From positions 1 through 24,155 of the forward strand of contig UQKK01000044.1 in the NCBI GenBank assembly GCA_900541505.1: DNA of 24,155 nt, given 5' to 3'. This document shows, piece by piece, positions 7,622-14,937 of the stretch. The notes beneath the pieces are model-generated. The model did no database searches, was not told where the DNA came from, and saw only the letters and a list, made by a program, of their open reading frames with translations. Position 1 is the stretch's first letter. The number at the start of each line of letters is the position of its first letter. The stretch comes from an uncultured Ruminococcus sp. (GTDB lineage: Bacteria; Bacillota; Clostridia; Lachnospirales; Lachnospiraceae). Made by a program: the position numbers and the translations under genes.

Positions 7622-8407
7622 TTATTTCAATAACCAGTCCAGAACATATAATTGTCTTATTCCATTGTGTGAGACTACCGGCCCATAATCCATTGTGAGC
7701 AGATACTTTGGATTATGGTCTTTTATCGCATTCAGCGGCGCAAGCTCTCTCTCCAGTGTTTTTCCATCCGCATCTTTCACCGTATATGCCACCTGGTAAT
7801 ATTCTTTCCCCTCCGCATTGACTGCGATAAAATCAACCTCAGCGTTTCCAACCTTACCGATATAAACATCATACCCCCGGCGAAGCAATTCCAGATAAAC
7901 TACATTTTCCAGAATATGACCATCGTCAGCTTTTTTGCTTCCAAGAACATGATAACGCAGCCCCATGTCTACGGCATAGTATTTATCGCCTGTTTTCAAA
8001 TATTGTTTTCCTTTTATATCGTAGCGCCCTGCTTTATAAAAGACAAAACTTTCCGTGAGGGACTGCAAATAATTCTCCACCGTGTGGACTGTAATCTTGC
8101 GCCCTGCCGATGTCATTGTATCCGCGATTTTCTTCGTAGAACACAGATTCCCTATATTGTCAAACAGAAAACGTGCTACACTCTTTAGCATATCCAAATC
8201 ATAGATGCGTTTCCGCGCAATGACATCCTTTAATATAATAGAATCATAGATTCCCTCCAAATACTGCTGCACATCTTTTGTTTCATTTAACGCTAATGCA
8301 TAGGGAAAAGAACTGTTATAAATATAATCCTGATACATTCTTTCCTCGCTGATATCGCCTGTCTGCGCCCAATACAACATTCCCGTTTTATTATCAACTT
8401 TTTGCAG
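7622..8407 (-). pseudogene. 5'-truncated AAA ATPase with DUF4143 domain (remnant)
   Basis: The readable part from 8380 (252 residues) matches the C-terminal half of the AAA_14/DUF4143 ATP-binding proteins. It shows YLEGIYDSIILKDV, ARFLFDNIGNLCSTKKIAD, a winged-helix-like stretch and the nuclease-like GHILENVVYLELLRRGYDV. This is followed by VGNAEVDFIAV and YYQVAYTVKD, ending NGIRQLYVLDWLL. Full-length relatives have about 400 residues and start with a Walker A/B ATPase domain, absent here. An in-frame TGA lies at 8408-8410, and the sequence beyond it is a terminator and a tRNA gene. About 150-170 N-terminal residues therefore seem lost by deletion. The DUF4143 part is still open, so a short protein could be made, but a full function is unlikely. 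Such genes are often accessory and highly mobile in gut clostridia. Confidence 0.75.
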
Positions 8408-8480
8408 TCATAAAACAAAAACTTTTTACAATCTATTATTTCTTGCAATCAAAGTTTATCCTCATTTCTTAGAACTATAC

Positions 8481-8518
8481 AAAAAAGACCTCTCAAGGAA
8501 ATCTCCTCAAAAGGTCTT
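8481..8518 (-). terminator. terminator downstream of tRNA-Thr
   Basis: On the minus strand AAGACCT and AGGTCTT (plus 8512-8518 and 8485-8491) form a stem with extra GAGGA/TTCCT-type pairing inside, followed by a T run (plus 8481-8486). It lies directly after the tRNA 3' end. Confidence 0.75.
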
Positions 8519-8535
8519 CATTTTACATATAAAAA

Positions 8536-8608
8536 AGCTGCCTAGCGGACTTGAACCGCCGACCTCCGCCTTACCAAGGCGACGCTCTACCGACTGAGCC
8601 AAGGCAGC
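8536..8608 (-). tRNA. tRNA-Thr (anticodon GGT)
   Basis: The 73-base minus-strand gene folds as a standard cloverleaf. The acceptor stem is GCTGCCT/AGGCAGC with discriminator T. The D arm is GCTCAGTCGGTAGAGC, the anticodon loop TTGGTAA holds anticodon GGT, and the T arm contains GGTTCAAGTCC. No CCA is encoded; the gene is followed directly by a T run and a terminator. Confidence 0.95.
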
Positions 8609-8693
8609 CTATCGCTGCTGTTACGCAACGATAATAATATACAACATCCCCCTACGGTTGTCAAGAACTTTTTAACTTGAGTTTCATGGCTCT

Positions 8694-8707
8694 GTTACTA
8701 TTCACAG
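8694..8707. repeat. short dispersed motif downstream of udp
   Basis: GTTACTATTCACAG (minus: CTGTGAATAGTAAC) occurs here and, with one change, at 21508-21521. Both copies lie just 3' of minus-strand operons. The rest of the 8609-8746 gap holds only a small CGTGC-TT-GCACG hairpin (8735-8746) next to the udp stop codon. Confidence 0.4.
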
Positions 8708-8746
8708 CCGACTCCAAGTTGGCAGCAGAGGTGTCGTGCTTGCACG

Positions 8747-9532
8747 CTAGTGTTCTTCCTTCTTCTCCTCTGCAATCATATCACGGATGGCTTCCACTGC
8801 CACTTTGATAGCACGGTCTGTGTCGTGAGCCTGCTTATTGGGAAGTCCCTGCTTTTCCCGCTCCTGGTTGGCAACAACCAAAAAGACGGAACCCACTTTC
8901 ACTCGGCGGTACGCCCCCACGATAAAGAGTGTGGAGGACTCCATCTCCGATGCCATACATCCCATGCGCAGCCATGCTTCCCATTTATCCAGAAGCTCAT
9001 AGCTGACCGGATGCTTCTCCGGCTGATGCTGCCCATAGAAAGAATCCTTGCACTGCACCACCCCTGTGTGATAGGCAGAGCCCGTCTTCTTCGCCGCGTT
9101 TACCAGGGCATTGGTCACTCCTAAGTCCGGTACCGCGGGGTATTCAATGGGCGCGTACTCCTTGCTGGTTCCCTCCATACGGATAGCTCCGGTGGCAATG
9201 ACTAAATCTCCGCCGCACACTTCAGTCTGCATGCCTCCGCAGGTCCCTACCCGGATGAAAGTATCCGCCCCGCAGTTGCACAGCTCTTCCAGAGCGATGG
9301 ATGCGGATGCTCCGCCGATTCCGGTGCTGGTGACGCTCACCTTCACCCCGTCAAGAGTACCTGTATACGTAACAAATTCCCGGTTATCTGCCACGAGTAC
9401 CGGGTTCTCAAAATATTCCGCTATCTTTTGACAGCGCTTCGGGTCTCCGGGGAGAATCACATATTTTCCCACATCGCCCTCCTTCAGCCCTACATGGTAC
9501 TGAATCCCTTTTCCTTCTGTGTAATCGACCAT
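8747..9532 (-). CDS. udp: uridine phosphorylase (PNP/UDP family)
   Basis: About 261 residues, a cytoplasmic nucleoside phosphorylase that splits uridine with phosphate into uracil and ribose-1-phosphate. Family marks are visible in order: GKYVILPGDPKRC near the N-terminus, VTSTGIGGASASIALEEL, FIRVGTCGGMQ (phosphate-site region), VVQCKDSFYGQHQPE, and GCMASEMESSTLF, which carries the ribose-binding Glu/Met signature. The KDSFYGQH motif favours uridine phosphorylase over purine enzymes, but specificity is inferred. The ATG at 9532 has AGGAG 9 bases upstream; the ATG at 9538 has the same site only 3 bases away and is less likely. It is the last gene of the lacI/pfkB-cdd-udp unit, so it follows cytidine deaminase as the next step in pyrimidine nucleoside breakdown. 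Confidence 0.93.
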   Translation of the reverse strand: MVDYTEGKGIQYHVGLKEGDVGKYVILPGDPKRCQKIAEYFENPVLVADNREFVTYTGTLDGVKVSVTSTGIGGASASIALEELCNCGADTFIRVGTCGGMQTEVCGGDLVIATGAIRMEGTSKEYAPIEYPAVPDLGVTNALVNAAKKTGSAYHTGVVQCKDSFYGQHQPEKHPVSYELLDKWEAWLRMGCMASEMESSTLFIVGAYRRVKVGSVFLVVANQEREKQGLPNKQAHDTDRAIKVAVEAIRDMIAEEKKEEH

Positions 9533-9614
9533 ATCCATCTGCTCCTTTCTTCTCTTTGCTCTCGGCTGTCTTCCGCCCTCTTTCCTTATCCCGCATTTTC
9601 ATTCGGCATCTGCT

Positions 9615-10037
9615 TTAAGAGAGCTGAAATCCCAGCGGGGTCAACTCTTCTAATGTCACTATTTTATACCTTTCCCTGTCAATTGCAAGAATAATTTCAA
9701 AATCCGGTTTGCAGAACTCCAGCATCACCTGCCTGCACACTCCGCAGGGCGGGCAAAGTTCCGTCGGTTCTTCCTCGCCTTTTCCGCCCACGATGCAGAT
9801 TGCCTTAAAATCTCTTACGCCCTCGCTCACCGCTTTAAAAAACGCAGTCCTCTCCGCACAGTTGGTGGGAGTATAAGCGCCGTTTTCAATATTGCACCCT
9901 GTATATACGCATCCGTTTTGGGCGAGCAGCGCCGCCCCTACCCGGAAACCAGAATACGGGACGTAGGAAAATTTTCGTTGCGCCAGGGCGGTATCAATTA
10001 ATTGATAAATCTCTGTTTGCTCTAACTTGGACTCCAT
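9615..10037 (-). CDS. cdd: cytidine deaminase
   Basis: 140 residues, the usual length of the small tetrameric cytidine deaminases. It converts cytidine or deoxycytidine to (deoxy)uridine. The zinc site is complete: NCAERTAFF carries the Cys ligand and catalytic Glu of the C-A-E type, and PCGVCRQVMLEF carries the two further Cys ligands. The N-terminal FSYVPYSGFRVGAALL and GCNIENGAYTPT form the substrate pocket seen in the family. AGGAGG lies about 7 bases before the ATG. It sits 20 bases after the LacI-PfkB gene and upstream of uridine phosphorylase, so its product uridine feeds the next enzyme in the same operon. Confidence 0.96.
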   Translation of the reverse strand: MESKLEQTEIYQLIDTALAQRKFSYVPYSGFRVGAALLAQNGCVYTGCNIENGAYTPTNCAERTAFFKAVSEGVRDFKAICIVGGKGEEEPTELCPPCGVCRQVMLEFCKPDFEIILAIDRERYKIVTLEELTPLGFQLS

Positions 10038-10057
10038 CCCGATACCTCCTTATATTT

Positions 10058-11965
10058 TTAATCTGCATCCCCTATCACAAATTGTTTCATCGAGGATAAA
10101 TGCTCTTCATATCTCTCCAGCCCGCTCTTGTCTATCATAGACTGCTGTACTCCCACACGGGTCACGCTGACCCCGGCTGCATAAGTGGCAAGCCGTACAG
10201 CATGTACAATGTCGTGGTTCTTACTCAAGTCCGCGGTCATCGCGCTGATAAAAGCATCGGTAACACCAATGGCATCCACTGCCGGAAATTTCTCCGTTTC
10301 AAAAAACTGTGCTATTTCATCATTTTTGAGATAGCTTTTGCTGTAACCGACCGTGATGATAACGTTCTTTACTCCCTGCGCAAACAACTTTTCCGCTCTC
10401 TCCTCCACGGTCTTTTTACCCGGAGCAATGCGTTCTGCCTCCTGTCTGCTCGCCACCAGATAATCAATCTTATTTAAAATTTCTTTATCCAGCTCATCGG
10501 TTGCAGGTGCTTTCACAATCAGTCTGACATCTTTTTCTTTACACAGCTTTACCGTCTGCTCTATCGCTTCCTTCGGGAGTTCCATGCTCAGAAGACAAAA
10601 GCGGGCGCCATCAAACACATTGGAACACTTTCTGATATATTCTGCACTCAAGAAGCTGTTGGCGCCGTCCTGCAGGATTACCGTGCCTTCTCTGTCCGCT
10701 CCCATCACAATGTAGGCTTTTCCTGTGGCAGCAGTATTATAGAAGGTCACGCCTTCGGTCCTCACGCCTGTCTCAACAAGACTGTTTAAGACAACTTTTC
10801 CATCCTGGTCATTTCCCAGGCACCCCAAAATATATACATTGCCGCCCAGCTTTCCGATACCTACCGCCTGGTTTGCTCCTTCTCCTCCGGGAAAAGCAAG
10901 GGTATTTTTTATCCGTATCGTTCCACCTCGCGTCAGAACATCCTCTATCATAAAATAATAGTCCATATTCATGCTTCCGACAACTACGATTTTCGCATTT
11001 TTCTCTTCTGTCAGATAATGAACACTGTCCCGCTCCACAATTTGAGGTTCTATTTCCGTATAAAACTTCCGCCCCGGCTCCTGCTTCTCCATCATGCCGA
11101 CCAAGGCTTTCACCGCATGTTTTGCCATCTGGGAAATCGGGAATTCCACGGCTGTCATCTTCGGCACCAGATGTTCGCCTATCCCCGCATCCCCCAGACA
11201 GATAACCGACATCTGTTCCGGGACAAATATGCCATGTCTGCGCAGTTCCTCATAAATCCTGCTGCCCTGTTCTGCTCCCGGACATACAATAGCTGTCACG
11301 CCATCTCTGACACACTGCGCGGTGATTTCATCCAATGCTTCCTCTTCCCAGCGAAAGAGCCACTCCGTCCTGGGCGGTGTAAAAATTTCTTCGTATGCTT
11401 TGATATAACCTTCTTTTGCCGCCTCAAAATCTCCTTTGATAAGGCACGCAATTTTCCGATGATTCCTGCCAATCAGGTATTTCACCGCAATATAGCATTT
11501 CTTCTGTAAATCGTATCGGATATACGCCCGGTTCTCCTCCTCCGTATTTTCCGCCTCACCAACGATAGATACCATGGGGATATTATGATTTAAACCGGAA
11601 TTGTCTCCGCACAATGTAATGACCCCGTTGATGCCTTTATTTTCAAGCACGTGCAGATATTTCTGCTGTTCTTCTTCACTGCCGGCATCACAGAGGATGA
11701 CATTATATCCCCTCTGAAATGCCTCTTTTTCTATATGATATAAAAGCTCTCTTTTGAAATACGAATCATCCAATATCACAGCGATGACATTCATCTTCGG
11801 CCCCGCGTTTTTAAGTACCGCAGAATAAGGGACATAATTGTATTCTTTTACAACACTGAGTACCCGCTCTCTTGTCTCGCTGCTTATCGTGCCCTCATTA
11901 TGCAGGACTTTAGATACCGTGGCGGCAGATACTCCGCAAATTTTAGCTATGTCTTTGATATTCAT
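10058..11965 (-). CDS. LacI-family regulator fused to PfkB/ribokinase-like domain
   Basis: A 635-residue fusion. Residues 1-50 form a LacI helix-turn-helix (IKDIAKICGVSAATVSKVLH). Residues about 58-310 form the periplasmic-binding-protein-like sensor. Residues about 324-625 form a PfkB carbohydrate kinase domain (KIVVVGSMNMDYYF). The first PfkB signature is intact (PGGEGANQAVGIGKLGGNV, about 359-377). The second reads DAIGVTDAF (564-572), where ribokinase has the pattern D-x-x-GAGD-x-F; the catalytic Asp570 is kept but two anion-hole residues are changed. The NxxE motif reads SRQE. The kinase half may therefore be weak or a pure sensor. ATG 11965 has AAAGGAGA upstream. The gene heads lacI/pfkB-cdd-udp, with a strong promoter and a large palindrome at the predicted start of transcription, suggesting autoregulation. 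Nucleoside or ribose control is inferred from the neighbours. Confidence 0.9.
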   Translation of the reverse strand: MNIKDIAKICGVSAATVSKVLHNEGTISSETRERVLSVVKEYNYVPYSAVLKNAGPKMNVIAVILDDSYFKRELLYHIEKEAFQRGYNVILCDAGSEEEQQKYLHVLENKGINGVITLCGDNSGLNHNIPMVSIVGEAENTEEENRAYIRYDLQKKCYIAVKYLIGRNHRKIACLIKGDFEAAKEGYIKAYEEIFTPPRTEWLFRWEEEALDEITAQCVRDGVTAIVCPGAEQGSRIYEELRRHGIFVPEQMSVICLGDAGIGEHLVPKMTAVEFPISQMAKHAVKALVGMMEKQEPGRKFYTEIEPQIVERDSVHYLTEEKNAKIVVVGSMNMDYYFMIEDVLTRGGTIRIKNTLAFPGGEGANQAVGIGKLGGNVYILGCLGNDQDGKVVLNSLVETGVRTEGVTFYNTAATGKAYIVMGADREGTVILQDGANSFLSAEYIRKCSNVFDGARFCLLSMELPKEAIEQTVKLCKEKDVRLIVKAPATDELDKEILNKIDYLVASRQEAERIAPGKKTVEERAEKLFAQGVKNVIITVGYSKSYLKNDEIAQFFETEKFPAVDAIGVTDAFISAMTADLSKNHDIVHAVRLATYAAGVSVTRVGVQQSMIDKSGLERYEEHLSSMKQFVIGDAD

Positions 11966-12020
11966 ATTCTATCTGTTCTCCTTTGACAGTCTGTCAGTCA
12001 AATCCGCATATCTTTTCGCC

Positions 12021-12054
12021 AGTACATCGTTCGAAATTTTCGAAACGATGTACT
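12021..12054. promoter_or_regulatory. candidate operator of the LacI-PfkB regulator
   Basis: AGTACATCGTT (12021-12031) and AACGATGTACT (12044-12054) are perfect 11-base inverted arms. Between them, CGAAATTTTCGA is itself nearly symmetric and carries two TCGA centres like those of LacI-type operators. The palindrome begins within about 7 bases of the -10 box, so bound protein would cover the transcription start. No T run follows, so a terminator is unlikely. Confidence 0.6.
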
Positions 12055-12060
12055 AGCTCT

Positions 12061-12089
12061 ATTATATGAATATCTCAGGTATTTTTCAA
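12061..12089 (-). promoter_or_regulatory. sigma-A promoter of lacI/pfkB-cdd-udp
   Basis: On the minus strand TTGAAA (plus 12084-12089), a 17-base spacer and a perfect TATAAT (plus 12061-12066). It overlaps the stop codon of the nucleoside hydrolase gene and feeds straight into the palindromic operator at 12021-12054. Confidence 0.75.
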
Positions 12090-13147
12090 TTCATCTTTTC
12101 CGTAAGTCTGTAGAATAAATCTCCGAAAATAAAATTTCTCCAGCAGTACGTCGCGACTCTGATGGAATGTCTGGTTTCATCCTTTTGGTAAGAGAGGTTC
12201 TCCTCCAAAATAGGGGAACTTACATATCTGGAGAGTACCCAGTTCGGATTTTTCAAAAACGCAATAGTAGAGATATCCCAGATGATTCTGCTCCAGCTTA
12301 TGTGCTCTGTTTCAAACTGCTCCAGATAAGATTCCTCAAAATCTTCTCTCCCCCACAGATAACCGCCTCTGTCAACGACCATAAAGGATTTTTCCGCCTC
12401 AATGTCCTGAAAATTTTCAGCAACACTGTTGTACAGATAATCGCCTATCTCATTTTTTCCCTTCAGCGCTTTCCTCAATTCTTCCTCGGTCACATCCAGC
12501 ATGGACGCCACATTCATGCAGGGAATCAAGACAAGGGGCACGCCGCTGTCAAACACAACCTGTGCAGCTTTTGTATCCTGCATCAGATTAAACTCTGTTC
12601 CATGCCCGAACTCCAAAGGCTGTCCTGCCAGCCAGACCACCACAATCTTCTCTACGATATCGGGTGCCATCAGGATTGCTGAAGCAATGTTGGTGATTGC
12701 TCCAATGGCTGCGATATACAATGTCTCATCGGACATCCTCGCCCTTCTCACCAAATCTTCTGCCGCCTCACTTTGAACAGGAGTCAAGTCTTCTCCGATA
12801 TATCTGTCTGAACCATAGAACACTTTTCCCTCACAGTCCATCTGAAGCAGCTCATATACTTTTTTAATCTCCTCATAACTCTGACGCATCCCATCCCCCG
12901 GATTTTCAGAACAACCTATCAATGTACTGCTTTTTTCAATACTCTCTGCGGGTGCTTTGAAATTTTTCAAGCAATCGTGAGAAAAAGGTGCCGCATAGAC
13001 CGCTTCTACCTCAAACCTCTCCGGCGACCTCAGTGCCCAGGCAATGGCGAACTGGTCGTCCACCTCATTTTTCGCATCCGTATCTATCACTAATCTGATT
13101 TTTCCCGGAGGGATTCTCAATTTTTGTTTTCTTTCTTCATTCTTCAT
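12086..13147 (-). CDS. nucleoside hydrolase (inosine/uridine-preferring family)
   Basis: 353 residues. Enzymes of this family hydrolyse the N-glycosidic bond of ribonucleosides to base and ribose, using a Ca2+ held by an Asp cluster. That cluster is visible near the N-terminus as RLVIDTDAKNEVDDQFAIAW. Later family elements are LYIAAIGAITNIASAI, VVWLAGQPLEFGHGTEFNLM with QDTKAAQVVFDSGVPLVLIP, and the C-terminal Asp in VVDRGGYLWG. The DTDAKNEVDDQ form marks a less studied branch, so the preferred nucleoside is open. GGAGG lies 6 bases before the ATG. It is the last gene of the solute-binding protein-permease-permease transcript, 36 bases after a permease, so it probably acts on the imported compound. 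The promoter of the next unit starts at its stop codon. Confidence 0.9.
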   Translation of the reverse strand: MKNEERKQKLRIPPGKIRLVIDTDAKNEVDDQFAIAWALRSPERFEVEAVYAAPFSHDCLKNFKAPAESIEKSSTLIGCSENPGDGMRQSYEEIKKVYELLQMDCEGKVFYGSDRYIGEDLTPVQSEAAEDLVRRARMSDETLYIAAIGAITNIASAILMAPDIVEKIVVVWLAGQPLEFGHGTEFNLMQDTKAAQVVFDSGVPLVLIPCMNVASMLDVTEEELRKALKGKNEIGDYLYNSVAENFQDIEAEKSFMVVDRGGYLWGREDFEESYLEQFETEHISWSRIIWDISTIAFLKNPNWVLSRYVSSPILEENLSYQKDETRHSIRVATYCWRNFIFGDLFYRLTEKMN

Positions 13148-13183
13148 GCCTTACCTCCATTATCAGTCATTTATCCAGGCTGT

Positions 13184-14026
13184 CTATCCCTTGACACCGC
13201 CGCTGGTGATGCCCTGCACGAAATATTTCTGGAAAGGCAGGAACAAGGCGATTGGTATAAGTGCGGAAATCGAAGCGGCAGCATAGATATATCCCCAGTG
13301 AATGACATTCTGCTCTTTAAAATTTGCCACTGCCAGCGTGATAACCTTCACATCTTCAGAACGCGCCACCAAAAGCGGCCACAGATAATCGTTCCACTGC
13401 GTCACAAATATCATCAATCCCGCTGTGATAATAATGGGTTTGGACAGGGGCAGTACAATTCTGGTAAAAGAAATCCACCAGCCGCCTCCGTCAATCTCTA
13501 CTGACTCCAACAACGCTTTGGGAGTCTCGCTGAAAAACTGTACCAGCAGGAACAATACAAGTCCATTCGCCAGCGCAGGCAAAATCAAGCCCGCATAGGT
13601 ATTCACCAATCCCATAGAGTTTACCAGGGAATACAGCGGCAATGCGATGGATTCCCCCGGAATCATAAATGTCAAAAGGAATAGTGTAAATAACTGCTTT
13701 TTAAATTTGAAATTATAAAAAGCAAACGCAAACGCCGCCAGGGAACAAATAGCAATTGTGCCCGGAATTGTAATCGCCACCATAATCAGGGTATTGCGCA
13801 GATATCTGAGAAAATCATATTCCTTGAAAATAGCGATATAATTTTCCAGTGTCCAGTCAACAGGAACGATTGTATGCCAGTTAAAGGGTGCCATATTAGC
13901 AAACAGTTCGTTATCTGTACGAAACGAAGAAAATACTGGATATATGATAGGAAACAGGGAAATAAAAAGTACGATAAGCAAAATAACATATGTCCCTGCT
14001 TTTGACAGCATCTTTTTACTCTTCAT
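13184..14026 (-). CDS. ABC transporter permease, CUT1 (MalG-like)
   Basis: 280 residues with about six hydrophobic helices, beginning with a helix at about 12-33. The EAA loop that contacts the ATPase is visible at about 174-197 (ESVEIDGGGWW, then RIVLPLSKP). The C-terminus VQGITSGGVKG is typical of MalG-type permeases. Carbohydrate and related solutes are the usual cargo of this class. Here, neighbouring nucleoside enzymes suggest a nucleoside or nucleoside-derived sugar, which is inference. The ribosome binding site GGAGGG overlaps the end of the preceding permease gene, so the two are translated together. No ATPase gene is present in the locus, so a shared MsmX-like ATPase is expected to energise it. 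Confidence 0.93.
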   Translation of the reverse strand: MKSKKMLSKAGTYVILLIVLFISLFPIIYPVFSSFRTDNELFANMAPFNWHTIVPVDWTLENYIAIFKEYDFLRYLRNTLIMVAITIPGTIAICSLAAFAFAFYNFKFKKQLFTLFLLTFMIPGESIALPLYSLVNSMGLVNTYAGLILPALANGLVLFLLVQFFSETPKALLESVEIDGGGWWISFTRIVLPLSKPIIITAGLMIFVTQWNDYLWPLLVARSEDVKVITLAVANFKEQNVIHWGYIYAAASISALIPIALFLPFQKYFVQGITSGGVKG

Positions 14027-14041
14027 AGTTATATTTCCCTC

Positions 14042-14911
14042 CTAATCTTCCTGTTTTGTCAGTTTAAACTGGAAAAATACGATAATCAGAATGAGCACCA
14101 CCAGAACACAGGTCGTTGCCGCCCCTTTCTCATAACTTCCATATTTAAACGCCTGTTTGTACGCCTCATACATCAGCACATTTGTAGAATTATTCGGACC
14201 ACCATTTGTAATCAACTGGGACGGAGCAAACAAAAGAATGTTAATACTCGTATCCGCCACCATAACAAACAGCGTTGTCTTTTTCACCAAAGGTATCGTA
14301 ATGTCCCACAACGTACGCAGAGCGCCCGCTCCGTCAATTTTAGCTGCTTCATACACTGCTGTATCTATATTTTTCAGCCCTGCCAGATAAAACAACATCC
14401 AGTATCCACAGCCTTTCCATGTACAGAGCGCCACAATACACCACCAAGCCTGGTTCGCATCAGTGAAAAATCCCTGTGCCTCAGCACTCGTGAAAGAAGT
14501 AATGATACTGTTCGCAAGACCATTATTGAATGACAACATCAGGCTCCAGCAGATTGCCGCCACCGGCATGGAGATTGTGTTCGGCAGGTAGTAAAGGGTG
14601 CGGAACAGTCCCACACCCTTTACTGTCTTATTTACAAGCAATGCCATAAAGAAGGAAAGTACAATCTGCAACGGTGTCATCACAATATTGATTTTTATGG
14701 TAACCCACAATGAATGCCAGAAGGTCTGATTTGCGAACAAAATCTGAAATGTCCGTATCGACCACTCTCCTTTGAAGTGAAAGCCCTGGATAAAGCAGTA
14801 CAACAAAGGATATATTTTAAATATCAACGCAAACGCCAGTGCCGGAAGCAGCAGGCAGTATGGCAGAGCCAATTTCTTCATCCTTCTGCCGGTAATCGCA
14901 GATTGTCTCAT
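14042..14911 (-). CDS. ABC transporter permease, CUT1 (MalF/UgpA-like)
   Basis: 289 residues with about six membrane helices. The first helix (about 16-40, ALPYCLLLPALAFALIFKIY) carries the usual basic N-terminus. The EAA loop is at about 187-211 (YEAAKIDGAGALRTLWDITI then PLVKK), with the characteristic PLP-like end altered to IPLVKK. It forms the translocation pore together with the MalG-like partner encoded next. GGAGG lies 8 bases before the ATG. It begins 26 bases after the solute-binding protein gene, and the three form one transcript with the nucleoside hydrolase. Confidence 0.93.
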   Translation of the reverse strand: MRQSAITGRRMKKLALPYCLLLPALAFALIFKIYPLLYCFIQGFHFKGEWSIRTFQILFANQTFWHSLWVTIKINIVMTPLQIVLSFFMALLVNKTVKGVGLFRTLYYLPNTISMPVAAICWSLMLSFNNGLANSIITSFTSAEAQGFFTDANQAWWCIVALCTWKGCGYWMLFYLAGLKNIDTAVYEAAKIDGAGALRTLWDITIPLVKKTTLFVMVADTSINILLFAPSQLITNGGPNNSTNVLMYEAYKQAFKYGSYEKGAATTCVLVVLILIIVFFQFKLTKQED

Positions 14912-14937
14912 GTTCCTTTCCTCCTATTTTTTATCTG

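Noticed and set aside
12021..12054. Palindrome considered as a terminator of the nucleoside hydrolase gene
   Set aside because: No T run follows on either strand, and a strong promoter sits directly upstream; an operator fits better.
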